Below are positions 8,672 through 16,905 of a stretch of DNA of 64,000 bases, one piece after another (the stretch's first letter is position 1; each line of letters opens with the position of its first letter). Below the pieces are notes generated by a model. It was not told the DNA's origin, ran no database searches, and was given only the letters and a program-made list of their open reading frames with translations. Location of the stretch: the NCBI RefSeq assembly GCF_003989825.1, contig NZ_RZHE01000012.1, forward strand, positions 242,466-306,465. The letters are read 5' to 3'. The position numbers and the translations under genes were made by a program. The DNA is from Vreelandella populi (GTDB taxonomy: Bacteria; Pseudomonadota; Gammaproteobacteria; Pseudomonadales; Halomonadaceae).

Positions 8672-9070
8672 ATGAGCTGTCATATGAAAATCATTAAAAT
8701 CAATAGCCTGCAAGAGGGGTTTACACTCATCGAGTTAATGGTGGTGATTGCTATAGTAGGTATCTTAATGGCCGTAGCCGTACCCCAGTATGGCAACTAT
8801 CTGGATAAGGCCTCTCTTAGAGCGTGTGAAGGAGAGTTGGCCTCTTACCGAAGCATGGTGCTAACGAGTAACTCATTAACACAGTCAACAGATATTACTG
8901 CCCCTGAGGGTTTTATCTTCCAGGCATGCGATCTTGATGGTGACACTAGATTGCTAGAGTTGGCCCAGGCGTTTTATGACAGCGGCGATTTTAATGCCAT
9001 CAGCACGAAACGCACTAACGCCGGGAGTATAAATATTGCGAAGGGCAATATAACGCCAGCGGACTCTTAA
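8672..9070 (+). CDS. Short type IV pilin (PilA-like)
   Basis: Structural pilin or pilin-like subunit. The 132-residue precursor has a 16-residue leader ending in Gly16, cleaved by PilD before Phe17, and the signature FTLIELMVVIAIVGILMAVA with the conserved Glu at mature position 5 (E21). The globular domain is short and has two cysteines (in RACEGELAS and FQACDLDGD) that could form a disulfide. A strong Shine-Dalgarno (AGGGAGGGG) ends two bases before the ATG and fits the start at 8672. It is divergent from pilB. It could be the major pilin of this locus; a minor pilin is possible. Confidence 0.9.
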   Translation: MSCHMKIIKINSLQEGFTLIELMVVIAIVGILMAVAVPQYGNYLDKASLRACEGELASYRSMVLTSNSLTQSTDITAPEGFIFQACDLDGDTRLLELAQAFYDSGDFNAISTKRTNAGSINIAKGNITPADS

Positions 9071-9178
9071 TGATGAATTACGGTAGTCGAGCGTACTGAC
9101 TGATAATCATTTTATTTCCACACTCCCTCCGTATTTGCTCGCTAGACTGAAGGCTCAGCATCACAAAGGAAGCGGACA

Positions 9179-9631
9179 GTGAAACAGATAAATACGTTGG
9201 TTCTGGCCGGGGTCTTGGGAGCAGTCCTCGCGATCAATACTGCTTCTGCCCAGCCTGCGCATGCACCTGCCCATGGAGCGCGGGGGCATCACCATCACGA
9301 TGAGCAGCATCATCGAGGCTCGCGTCATTCACGAAATGAGCGTAGCCAACAGCAAGTAGATCTGCCGCGGTTGAATGAGCGAGAGCTCTTGCGAATACTA
9401 CGCCAATATAATGCGCCAGCCTCCGAGTCGTTGCCGCCCGGTATTCAACGGCAAATCGAGCGTGGTAAACCGTTGCCCCCTGGAATCGCAAAACGCTTTG
9501 ACGACTCATTGATTGCTCAACTGCCTCGCTACCCTGGTTATGAGTGGGAGCGTGTCGGTGCCGATGTCGTTCTGGTTGAAGCAGCAACACGCGTAGTTAT
9601 AGATATCCTTGTAGATGCTCTGCGATATTAG
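9179..9631 (+). CDS. CigR-family (RcnB-like) periplasmic protein
   Basis: The 150-residue product has a signal peptide (MKQINTLVLAGVLGAVLAIN, predicted cleavage after ASA24), a His-rich linker (GHHHHDEQHH near 36-45) and a C-terminal domain with the repeat-like PPGIQRQIERGKPLPPGIAK and YPGYEWERVGADVVLVEAAT / VVIDIL. This pattern is that of the CigR anti-virulence-regulator family, whose molecular role in free-living bacteria is not established. The start is GTG with AAGGA eight bases upstream. The His cluster may bind metal (inference). It stands alone between the pilin gene and the phosphatase gene. Confidence 0.8.
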   Translation: MKQINTLVLAGVLGAVLAINTASAQPAHAPAHGARGHHHHDEQHHRGSRHSRNERSQQQVDLPRLNERELLRILRQYNAPASESLPPGIQRQIERGKPLPPGIAKRFDDSLIAQLPRYPGYEWERVGADVVLVEAATRVVIDILVDALRY

Positions 9632-9730
9632 GTGGTAGCAAATCCTGGCCAGGCGGATACTCGTGACTTAAAAAGTCATAATATGGGACTATGCTTGCTG
9701 GTTTAAGCGCAGTATGAGAAGGAAATTAGC

Positions 9731-10540
9731 ATGCCTACATTGCAAGAGCGTCTGTCCCTGGCTATCTCTATCGCAGAGGAGGCCGGTGAGTTAATTCGTC
9801 AGGCACGTTCGGATCAGTCATTCTCCCAGCGGTTGAAAGCAGATGATGAGCTGGTGACTGATGTGGATGTGGCCGTCGATGAATTGATACGCCAACGGTT
9901 AAATGCCCATTTCCCCGGCGAGGCGCACTTGAGCGAAGAGCTTTCGCCTGAACGAGCTCTGGATGCCGATACATCCCAGCTATGGGTGGTAGACCCTATC
10001 GACGGCACGGTTAACTTTGCCCAAGGTTTACGGCACGTTGCTGTATCTATCGGTTGGATGGAAGACGGTATTGCCAAGATAGGTGTGGTGCATGCGCCTT
10101 TCTTGCAAGAAACATTTAGTGCAGCTGAAGGGCTGGGAGCTTATTGTAATCAAAAGAGTATCGCCGCTAGTAATGTCGCCACATTAGGCGAAACCCTGGT
10201 CGGTACAGGTTTTCCCTATCAAAAGGAAGCGCGTCAGCAGCTGATGCCCCGTTTAGGAGCAGTCTTGGCTAAGTGTCGAGATGTGCGACGCAACGGCGCT
10301 GCAGCCCTTGACCTTTGCGATGTTGCATGCGGTCGACTTGGTGCCTACTACGAAACTGTTTCCCCTTGGGATTTTGTTGCTGGCTGGGTAATTGCACGTG
10401 AGGCTGGAGCTAGCGTCGGTCACTTGAGCACCGTGCCCGAAGGCGTGCCAGCCGATCTCTATCCTAAAGAATTGCTGGTTACGGCTCCTGGCGTTTATGA
10501 AGCGATGAGGCAGCTGCTACTAGATGCCGAACAGAGCTAG
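9731..10540 (+). CDS. Inositol monophosphatase family protein
   Basis: Metal-dependent phosphomonoesterase of the IMPase/FBPase superfamily, probably acting on a sugar or inositol phosphate. The 269-residue product shows the metal-binding motifs: Glu69/Glu70 (SEE), DPIDGT at 88-93 within WVVDPIDGTVNF, and WDFVAGWVIAREAG with Asp214 near the C-terminus. Length is normal. The housekeeping suhB gene product is similar, but the sequence alone does not decide between SuhB and another IMPase, so no symbol is given. ATG at 9731 follows an AGAAGGAAATTAGC ribosome binding site. Confidence 0.92.
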   Translation: MPTLQERLSLAISIAEEAGELIRQARSDQSFSQRLKADDELVTDVDVAVDELIRQRLNAHFPGEAHLSEELSPERALDADTSQLWVVDPIDGTVNFAQGLRHVAVSIGWMEDGIAKIGVVHAPFLQETFSAAEGLGAYCNQKSIAASNVATLGETLVGTGFPYQKEARQQLMPRLGAVLAKCRDVRRNGAAALDLCDVACGRLGAYYETVSPWDFVAGWVIAREAGASVGHLSTVPEGVPADLYPKELLVTAPGVYEAMRQLLLDAEQS

Positions 10541-10607
10541 AAGCCTGCTGTTGCTGGAAGAGAGGGCGACGTATGGCAAATACTTGAAAAGAAAGCGCAA
10601 AAAGGGC

Positions 10608-10636
10608 TTTTCATTTGATCAATAAAACGCTAGTAT
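10608..10636 (+). promoter_or_regulatory. Promoter of tRNA-Pro
   Basis: -35 like TTTTCA (10608-10613), exact 17-bp spacer, -10 like TAGTAT (10631-10636), 35 bp upstream of the tRNA 5' end. Confidence 0.6.
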
Positions 10637-10671
10637 ACGCACCGTCTTGAGGCAAAAGCCGTGAAAGACAT

Positions 10672-10748
10672 CGGAGTGTGGCGCAGCTTGGTAGCGCGTT
10701 GCAATGGGGTTGCAAAGGTCGCAGGTTCGAATCCTGTCACTCCGACCA
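10672..10748 (+). tRNA. tRNA-Pro (anticodon GGG)
   Basis: 77-nt cloverleaf: acceptor stem CGGAGTG pairs with CACTCCG, followed by discriminator A and an encoded CCA. The D-arm is GCGCAGCTTGGTAGCGC. The anticodon stem TTGCA/TGCAA encloses the loop ATGGGGT, placing GGG at positions 34-36. The T-arm has GGTTCGAATCC. Proline tRNAs are frequent integration targets, and the next 2 kb hold mobile-element debris. Confidence 0.98.
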
Positions 10749-10760
10749 AAAAAGACATAT

Positions 10761-10803
10761 AAAACGGCCACTTAGCTAACTGCTAACGTGGCCGTTTTTG
10801 TTT
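10761..10803 (+). terminator. Intrinsic terminator after tRNA-Pro
   Basis: 11-bp stem AAAACGGCCAC / GTGGCCGTTTT with a 16-nt loop, running into TTTTTGTTT. It starts 13 bases after the tRNA. Confidence 0.85.
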
Positions 10804-11130
10804 GGTTAGATTTTAGGTAGCAAATAGGTAGCACGCGACGGAAGCAAGAAGGCACTGCTGGCAACAACTGTTTGCCTTTTTCGCCCCCCCCCGCAATCCC
10901 ATCGGCAACCGCGGAACCACCTCACATGAGACGAAGAGGGCTCGGTTATAATGATTTTGTAAAACCGCGCCGCACACCTTGATGGACTAGAAGTAGTCAC
11001 CCGAAATACAGACAACGCAGCCAGCCAAAAAAGTACAGCTGTTCAATTGCGAAAAAGGGTAAGTTACACCCAACAAGCTGAGAGTTCGATTGGGCAACAT
11101 GACAAGGGTAAATTACTAGGAGCTCCCGTC

Positions 11131-11427
11131 ATGCCCAAAAAGAAAAGTGAAGACATCTTGGATAACGCGTTTCGACTTTACCATCAAGGCTACAGTCCGG
11201 AACTGATTGAGTTGCCTGAGAGCGCCGTATTTCCCTCTTTGATTCCAGCGGCGCCTTCGACAGCACGTAAAAGTAGAGTCACAGGAATGCTGCTAGGAGA
11301 GCCCGCTCCACGGTTCGTGCGTCGTGGACGTAATGTCAGGTACCGACTCTCTGATGTTTTAGCTTGGCTGTCTAAAGTAGATTCGCAGCGCTCAACAGCA
11401 GAAGCTTTTTTGCAAAGAAAAAACTAA
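11131..11427 (+). CDS. AlpA/excisionase-like winged-helix DNA-binding protein
   Basis: Predicted 98-residue protein. The C-terminal half (APSTARKSRVTGMLLGEPAP then RFVRRGRNVRYRLSDVLAWL) fits the MerR-like winged helix of phage AlpA/Xis regulators, where a recognition helix is followed by a wing carrying an RYRLSDVxxWL ending. The start at 11131 is preferred over an upstream in-frame ATG at 11047 because AGGAG lies eight bases before it. It is about 380 bp downstream of the tRNA, where an excisionase gene of an integrated element would sit, but no integrase is present. Probably a survivor of a decayed element. Confidence 0.65.
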   Translation: MPKKKSEDILDNAFRLYHQGYSPELIELPESAVFPSLIPAAPSTARKSRVTGMLLGEPAPRFVRRGRNVRYRLSDVLAWLSKVDSQRSTAEAFLQRKN

Positions 11428-11501
11428 AAGTACCCGATCTTTTTCTGACCTGATCCTTCCTAAGATCAAGCCCGGCCTCTTAACGATAGCAATCCATTTT
11501 T

Positions 11502-11529
11502 CCGCCCGTTGAGTTTTCTCAACGGGCGG
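11502..11529. terminator. Perfect 12-bp hairpin downstream of AlpA-like gene and OGFr pseudogene
   Basis: CCGCCCGTTGAG / CTCAACGGGCGG with a TTTT loop. There is no U-run on either strand, so termination would be weak or rho-assisted. It lies between the convergent AlpA-like gene and OGFr pseudogene. A related, imperfect hairpin occurs at 17987-18017 downstream of the intact OGFr gene. Confidence 0.55.
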
Positions 11530-11576
11530 TCACGTTTGGACAATTTTAACTTCTCTATCGGCCAGTTGAAGCTGCT

Positions 11577-12075
11577 TTAGATCGCATCTCGCCAAAACTG
11601 CACCGGCGTTTCCGACACTACCCCATGCTGCGTGCCAATCTCGACAACGGCCCGCTGAAAAGCCCGGGCAAGTTCAGGCTGATGGCACAAGAATAGCGTA
11701 CGGATCATTCGCGTAATGCGCAGATGATCATGACCGCCTGCTTTTAGCCAAATATGCGTTTGGATCGAGAGGTTGGGCTGTTCTGTGATTACGTAGTTTT
11801 CGCGTTCCAGCCCAAAAGTCCAGCATTGCATCAAGGGACCGTTGCTGTCACTGGCGTAAGGATGCTTCTCTCTCAAAATCCGCTTGCACTTCGGACGTCA
11901 GTAAAGGAGGAAAGGCGTTAAAGCGGCCCATTTCAGGGATAGGAAACAGCCACTGGATATAATCGTGAGTGTGTTCCAGCCAGAAAGAGGGGAGTCCCCA
12001 CATGTCTTCGAGTCGACGCCCCTTATGATCGTGGCCTTTCCCGCAGTAAAACGCGATTAAACGCTCATTGCCCAT
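11577..12075 (-). pseudogene. Broken OGFr-domain protein gene (paralogue of the gene at 18227-18745)
   Basis: The minus strand encodes, in two frames, a close relative of the intact OGFr-like protein at 18227-18745. The 5' part (LIAFYCGKGHDHKGRRLEDMWG, HTHDYIQWLFPIPEMGRFNA) ends at an in-frame TGA just after SLRQ. The reading then resumes as QQRSLDAMLDF before a frameshift near 11818. After that, GLERENYVITEQPNLSIQTH and KAGGHDHLRITRMIRTL continue in another frame. The intact paralogue reads continuously through both positions. So the gene carries at least one stop and one frameshift. It lies beside IS605-type debris. Confidence 0.85.
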
Positions 12076-12187
12076 TATGCCCCCGCGCTAACGGTTTATC
12101 GAGTCCATGTAGCACCATTTCGCGTGCGTGGCGTTCGGTAGCTGTGTCAAGCCGGGCTTCAATTTGTCCTAGTGCGCGGACATAGGT

Positions 12188-12310
12188 GATAGCCCGTGAT
12201 GGCAATTCCTACAAATAGTTCCAGACGAAGTTCACGCTGCGAGCCATCTGGTTAAGCTGTGCAACGTGCTTGTCTCTCACTCGAACTTTTAATGTCTGGG
12301 TCTGTTTCAT
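12188..12310 (-). pseudogene. tnpB (IS605 OrfB-type) 5' fragment
   Basis: Starting at an ATG complementary to 12308-12310, the frame reads MKQTQTLKVRVRDKHVAQLN then QMARSVNFVWNYL, a stop codon, and ELPSRAI. This matches the N-terminus of TnpB proteins of IS200/IS605 elements (TLKVRVKDKH ... MARSVNxVWNYxNELSSRAI). The rest of the RNA-guided nuclease gene is missing, and the frame continues into unrelated sequence. It is divergent from the tnpA remnant, as in IS605 itself. Confidence 0.75.
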
Positions 12311-12331
12311 GGCTTTGAGTATATTTTGTCT

Positions 12332-12734
12332 ATGGACAATAGCCACTCAATCAGAACTGGCCGGCCCTGAATTTTTGAGATTCACGCTCATCTGGTCTTT
12401 GCGACCAAGTACCGTGGCAACGTGTTCAATGACGCGCATTTAGACGCCCTTGAAACTCGGTTCAGGCAAGTGTGTCAGGATTTCGAGGCCGAGCTTAAGG
12501 AATTCAAGGGTGGAACCGGTCATGTTCACTTACGGATGAACTACCCGCCCAAGGCTGGTGCATAGCCAGAAAGATGTTTCGAGTAGGCGGATGAAGCTGC
12601 TGCACCCTGAGTTGGTACTCCCCGCTTATAGGAACAATGCGTTATGGAGTCCCAGCTACTTTGCGGGAAGTGTCGGCGGTGCGCCGCTGAGTGTTGTTAA
12701 ACCGTATATTAAGCAGCAGACGAGGCCGGAATAG
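12332..12734 (+). pseudogene. tnpA (IS200/IS605 Y1-type transposase) remnant
   Basis: The plus strand encodes recognisable TnpA pieces: IHAHLVFATKYRGNVFNDAH, then QVCQDFEAELKEFKGGTGHV and HLRMNYPPK (HUH motif HVH retained), then SRRMKLLHPEL and ALWSPSYFAGSVGGAPLSVV with KPYIKQQTRPE (the probable catalytic Tyr region). In-frame stops occur at 12368-12370 and 12563-12565. About a dozen residues between NYPPK and SRRMK are missing with a frame change. The element is therefore inactive. Confidence 0.85.
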
Positions 12735-12750
12735 GGGCGCGAAGCGCCCC
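12734..12750. mobile_element. Hairpin at the end of the IS605-type remnant
   Basis: GGGGCGC / GCGCCCC stem with a GAA loop abuts the tnpA stop codon. IS200/IS605 elements have subterminal hairpins instead of terminal inverted repeats, and this position fits one element end. The other end was not located. Confidence 0.5.
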
Positions 12751-12792
12751 ACGCTATTAATCTTTGCACTAGAAGTACGAGGCTTTTTCGCG

Positions 12793-13452
12793 TTAACTGA
12801 TAATACCTAGCTCTATTTCAACCTGTTGCGCTAAAGCCAAGCCGATTGCATGAGTTGCATTTGCAGTGAGATGCACTCCATCTATAGGGTCGGCTTCGGC
12901 TACAGTCGCGGCATCGAAGAAGCTGATTTCATATTGGCTAGCGATCTGCCTGTAAAGAAGCGAAAGTCGCTTTGACTCCTCGATGCTCCTATTGCCCATA
13001 GGTGGCTTTCCATCGACCCGATTACGCAAATGAGGGGGGGATACGATCATTATTTGTGGTACTGCGTTCGACCATCGGTAAGGGTGGTGCTTAATTATCT
13101 CGATAAGCCTCATCATGCCTATCGCCGCAGCGTCGGCAGAGCCCGCGATCTCACGTTTGAGATCGTTTAGCCCTAGCATGATGATTACAAGATCCAGCGG
13201 GAAGTGGCTACTAAGCAGTATGGGAAGCACATTTGCGCCATTGCGATCAATTGGCGAGCTGAGATCATCATAAATCGTTGTTCGCCCACCTAGGCCTTCT
13301 GCGACAACGTCCCAATTTGGCCCCAGCACTTTCTGAAGAACATTGGGCCAGCGATAGTCGAATGTATGTCGGCCGTCAGTTTGCGCGTCGGTTCCCCATG
13401 TCAAACTATCACCGAATGCTAAGATTGTTTTCATCTGGCGAATACCTGTCAT
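12793..13452 (-). CDS. SGNH/GDSL-family hydrolase (arylesterase-like)
   Basis: Serine esterase of the SGNH fold. The 219-residue product has all four blocks: FGDSLTWG (catalytic Ser), GLGGRTT (Gly of block II), MLGLND (Asn of block III) and DGVHLT (catalytic Asp and His). There is no signal peptide, so it is cytosolic. The start may be Met1 or Met7 (13434); Met7 has a weak AGG upstream. It is divergent from the TRAP-TAXI operon, with about 310 bp between, and may deacylate or de-esterify the imported compound (inference from position only). Confidence 0.88.
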   Translation of the reverse strand: MTGIRQMKTILAFGDSLTWGTDAQTDGRHTFDYRWPNVLQKVLGPNWDVVAEGLGGRTTIYDDLSSPIDRNGANVLPILLSSHFPLDLVIIMLGLNDLKREIAGSADAAAIGMMRLIEIIKHHPYRWSNAVPQIMIVSPPHLRNRVDGKPPMGNRSIEESKRLSLLYRQIASQYEISFFDAATVAEADPIDGVHLTANATHAIGLALAQQVEIELGIIS

Positions 13453-13627
13453 CTTGGCAGCTCGATATGTGGGGTGTGAGTAAGTATGCTGTATTTGCTT
13501 AGTAGGCTCGATTTTTCAATCTTTATTGAATCGCTTAAAGCCATTGAAATATAAATATTTTTTTTCATTTCAATTATTCCTTCGGCTAAATTCTGCCTTG
13601 TCCATTACGTAAGATCGTAACTTTGTG

Positions 13628-13657
13628 TTGACAAAATAATACACTTATTATTATTTA
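13628..13657 (+). promoter_or_regulatory. Promoter of the TRAP-TAXI operon
   Basis: Consensus -35 TTGACA at 13628-13633, then a very AT-rich stretch with -10 candidates TTATTT (13651-13656, 17-bp spacer) or TATTTA (13652-13657, 18-bp spacer). The region is immediately followed by, and partly overlaps, a LacI-type palindrome. Confidence 0.6.
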
Positions 13658-13676
13658 TATGGAAACGGTTCCATAT
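13657..13676. promoter_or_regulatory. LacI-family operator
   Basis: Perfect 8-bp inverted repeat ATATGGAA-ACGG-TTCCATAT, a typical LacI/PurR-type operator (compare TGGAAACG-TTTCCA). It overlaps the -10/start region of the TRAP-TAXI operon, about 90 bp upstream of the permease ATG. The LacI-type regulator encoded at 16906-17907 is the obvious candidate to bind it. Confidence 0.75.
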
Positions 13677-13765
13677 CGTAAATATTCAAACAAATGGAAG
13701 CAAGTGACTTGTTCCGGTCGTAATAAGATGTGGCCGGTCTATCTTGGTTCGAAAGGGGATGAATA

Positions 13766-15871
13766 ATGACAAAAAGCCCACCGCCAAATGCGCTATCAGC
13801 TGAAACGGCTGAACGGTTCGAGCATGGGAGCTCGGAGCGAGTATTAATACCCAGCTGGAACCGAATATTCGTTCTATGTGGAATCGCCTATATTTGTTTC
13901 CATATTGCAGTACTTAATTTTTGGAGCCTTGATGCTTGGGTCTTCCGCGCGATACATGTGAATGCGGCTGGAGTGCTATGCGTATTACTCTACGCTGGCA
14001 GATCAGGCGCATCCCGTAAACGTCCCGGATTTTGGGATCTTTTGTTGGCCTGTGGCGCAATTTACGCGACTTTTTACATTTGGTCGGAATTGGATATGTT
14101 GCTGATGCGCACCGGCGTCATGATGACGACGGCGGATGTTGTAGTCGCTATTATCGGCATTCTAGTGGTGTTGGAAGTCACGCGGCGTAGTTCAGGGTTA
14201 GCGCTTCCTATACTGGCCTCTATTTTTATGCTGTATTGCTTTGCTGGCCCAATACTACCTGGCGTACTAAGCCATCGCGGCTATGACCTTGGGTCCGTGG
14301 CTTCCTATCTTTATTCAATGGACGGTGTCTTTGGGATAGCAACCGCTGCGGCGGCTCAATATATTGTACTGTTCGTCGTTTTTGCGGCATTTTTGCAAGT
14401 ATCGGGTGCGGGCGCGTTTTTCATGAACTTCGCGTTTGGTGCAATGGGCTGGGCTCGCGGTGGAACGGCGAAGGTTGCGCTGCTCAGTTCGGCGCTTTTT
14501 GGAATGATTTCAGGCAGCTCGGTTACTAACGTCGTTGCATCGGGGACTTTTTCGATTCCGGTGATGAAGCGTGCGGGCTATCGGGCATCCAGCGCCGGCG
14601 CTATTGAGGCAGCGGCCTCAACGGGGGGGCAACTGATGCCTCCCATTATGGGAGCAGGGGCTTTTATCATGGCCGAGGTGACAGGCATACCCTACACCTC
14701 GATCATCATCGCCGCCATTATCCCGTGCTTGCTTTATTACTTAGCGCTTTATGTTCATATCGATCTTGAGGCCCAGAAAGAGGGAATACACGGTTTACCT
14801 CGCAGCGAGCTACCACAGCTAAGGCCAATGCTAAAAGATGCTTTTGTGCTGTTGCCTCTAGTAGTACTTCTTGCTCTTCTATTTTCAGGCTACTCGGTCA
14901 TTGCGGCGGGAACGTGGGGTACCGCTTCGGCGATGCTCGTCATGTTTGCTCGTTCTGCAGGGCTCGATTCGCGCTTACTGTCGCTGCCGATGCTTCTGCT
15001 CTTAGTGATGTTGATCGCTGGGCCATCGCGTGTCGGGCCGAATGTGGTGGGCGGCTATACGATGGGCCTGAGTGCGATCATGCTATTTTGCACTTACGCT
15101 CTAAAAGCTCAACGGCCATCAATCACTTTTGTGCTAAATGACATGATGCGCAAGGCAGTCGAGGCATGTAGTCTCGCGACGCGGCAATCACTTCAACTTG
15201 TGGCCGTATGTGCCTGTGCCGGTATTGTGGTTGGGGTGATTGGGCTGACAGGACTAGGCGGTCGCTTTTCGGGTCTCTTGATGGGGCTTGCGGGAGAAAG
15301 CCAGCTCCTTGCCCTGTTTTTTGCCATGCTGATTGCGTTGATCCTTGGCATGGGGATGCCAACCACTGCGGCTTATGCGATTGCCGCCAGCGTGGTTGCC
15401 CCCAGCCTACAGCGGATGGGCTTGCCGCCGCTCTCCGTTCATTTTTTTATCTTTTATTTCGCGGTTGTGTCCGCCATCACTCCTCCTATTGCCCTTTCGT
15501 CCTTCGCAGGAGCTGCGCTGGCAGGAGCCAGTCCATGGGAAACCGCCTTCCGATCATTACGTTACGGTATCGCGGCATTCGTTGTGCCCTATCTCTTTAT
15601 CACTCATCCAGCGATTCTAATGGACGGTTCTGTCAAAGATATTATTCAGACAGTCGCAACGGCGGGGCTGGGAGTCTGGCTGTTGGCAACCGCCAGTGAA
15701 GGTTGGTTACGTGGTCGTCTGACTCCTTGGTTCCGGGTATGTCTGGCATTCAGTGCCTTATGCCTTATCGCAGGCGACGTATTGACCGATTTAATTGGAG
15801 TAAGCATGGCACTCGCACTGGTAATGCTTCGCTTAAGGACACGGTTCGGGAAATATCCAATCCCCGAGTAA
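13766..15871 (+). CDS. TRAP transporter fused permease subunit (TAXI type)
   Basis: Inner-membrane permease of a TRAP transporter, here with the small (4-TM DctQ-like) and large (DctM-like) subunits fused in one 701-residue chain. The N-terminal ~180 residues hold four helices. The rest is the 12-plus-helix DctM domain with conserved stretches ALLSSALFGMISGSSVTNVV, ASTGGQLMPPIMGAGAFIMA and MLIALILGMGMPTTAAYAIA. Fusion of this kind is standard for TAXI-type systems, which pair with the binding protein encoded next. Ribosome binding site AAAGGGG lies upstream of the ATG. Substrate cannot be read from sequence. Confidence 0.95.
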   Translation: MTKSPPPNALSAETAERFEHGSSERVLIPSWNRIFVLCGIAYICFHIAVLNFWSLDAWVFRAIHVNAAGVLCVLLYAGRSGASRKRPGFWDLLLACGAIYATFYIWSELDMLLMRTGVMMTTADVVVAIIGILVVLEVTRRSSGLALPILASIFMLYCFAGPILPGVLSHRGYDLGSVASYLYSMDGVFGIATAAAAQYIVLFVVFAAFLQVSGAGAFFMNFAFGAMGWARGGTAKVALLSSALFGMISGSSVTNVVASGTFSIPVMKRAGYRASSAGAIEAAASTGGQLMPPIMGAGAFIMAEVTGIPYTSIIIAAIIPCLLYYLALYVHIDLEAQKEGIHGLPRSELPQLRPMLKDAFVLLPLVVLLALLFSGYSVIAAGTWGTASAMLVMFARSAGLDSRLLSLPMLLLLVMLIAGPSRVGPNVVGGYTMGLSAIMLFCTYALKAQRPSITFVLNDMMRKAVEACSLATRQSLQLVAVCACAGIVVGVIGLTGLGGRFSGLLMGLAGESQLLALFFAMLIALILGMGMPTTAAYAIAASVVAPSLQRMGLPPLSVHFFIFYFAVVSAITPPIALSSFAGAALAGASPWETAFRSLRYGIAAFVVPYLFITHPAILMDGSVKDIIQTVATAGLGVWLLATASEGWLRGRLTPWFRVCLAFSALCLIAGDVLTDLIGVSMALALVMLRLRTRFGKYPIPE

Positions 15872-15911
15872 GTCGGGTTTTCACTACCAACAATCATAAC
15901 GAGAGGTTCAC

Positions 15912-16886
15912 ATGTTTTATAAAATCTTTACCGGACTGGCGCTGATTACTGCAACGTCAGTGATGGCTCAAGAAGTTGATAAGTCTGACTGGCCTAGTTC
16001 TATTGTTATAGGTACAGGCTCTCCTGGCGCGACATATGCGATTTATGGGCAGGGGCTTGCATCCATCATTTCGAATCATGTCGGGGTGCCGACCTCTACC
16101 CAACAGACCCAGGGGCCATACCAAAACGTAACACTCACCCAGAACGGTAGGATCGATATTGCGCTGACGACGATGGGACCTGCATATGAAGCATGGGTTG
16201 GTGAAAGCGAGCTAGCCCCTGGGGTTCAGCACAATCGGCTCCGCGCAGTAGCACCTATGTATATCTCACCGTTTCAAATGGCGGCCCTGGCAGATTCAGG
16301 ACTGAATGAACTTTCTGACCTTGAAGGGAAACGTGTGGGTTTAGGGCCGGCAGGGGGCTCAGGCGCCTATTGGACACGGTGGTTTGATAAACTCGGTATC
16401 TCTGTCAATGCTAGCTTCGGCCCCTTTGGAGACCAGATGAGTCAGCTTTCAGATCGCCGATTGGATGCTGTAGGGGCAGCACCGGGCATCCCAGCTGCTG
16501 CTTATACCGAACTGGAGACGATGGAGCCTGCTCATTTCTTTGCATTTCCCGCAGAGGCGATCGAGACTTTGGCAGAGGAATTTCCATACCTGCAGCCTGT
16601 CGTCATACCGCCTGAAACCTATCGTTCGCTGGATGGTCCGGTGAACACACTTGGTATGTGGAATTTCGTCCTAACGCACGAGGACCTGCCTGAAAGCCTT
16701 ACATATGAGATTACAAAGGCTATCTTTGCGTACCATGACGACCTCGTAGCCAGCCATGGCTCAGCCAGAGAAACCTTGGCCGAAAATGTAGTCCATAATC
16801 GCTTTCTTCCGTTACATCCAGGAGCAGAGCGCTATTATACCGAGGAGGGCATTGAGCTTTCCCCGATTGAAAATGGTGCAAACTGA
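15912..16886 (+). CDS. TAXI-family TRAP transporter solute-binding protein
   Basis: Periplasmic substrate receptor for the permease upstream (40-bp gap). The 324-residue precursor has a signal peptide ending in SVMA-Q20. The TAXI signature begins right after with IVIGTGSPGATYAIYGQGLA, then ALTTMGPAYEAWVG, LRAVAPMYISPFQMAAL and KRVGLGPAGGSGAYW, in family order. Length is typical. It converges on the lacI-type gene, with stops 19 bp apart and no clear terminator between them. Confidence 0.93.
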   Translation: MFYKIFTGLALITATSVMAQEVDKSDWPSSIVIGTGSPGATYAIYGQGLASIISNHVGVPTSTQQTQGPYQNVTLTQNGRIDIALTTMGPAYEAWVGESELAPGVQHNRLRAVAPMYISPFQMAALADSGLNELSDLEGKRVGLGPAGGSGAYWTRWFDKLGISVNASFGPFGDQMSQLSDRRLDAVGAAPGIPAAAYTELETMEPAHFFAFPAEAIETLAEEFPYLQPVVIPPETYRSLDGPVNTLGMWNFVLTHEDLPESLTYEITKAIFAYHDDLVASHGSARETLAENVVHNRFLPLHPGAERYYTEEGIELSPIENGAN

Positions 16887-16905
16887 AGCAGTCCAGCTGC
16901 AATCA

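Noticed and set aside
10806..11015. 69-codon minus-strand frame after tRNA-Pro
   Set aside because: No ribosome binding site or domain, odd composition; probably non-coding debris.
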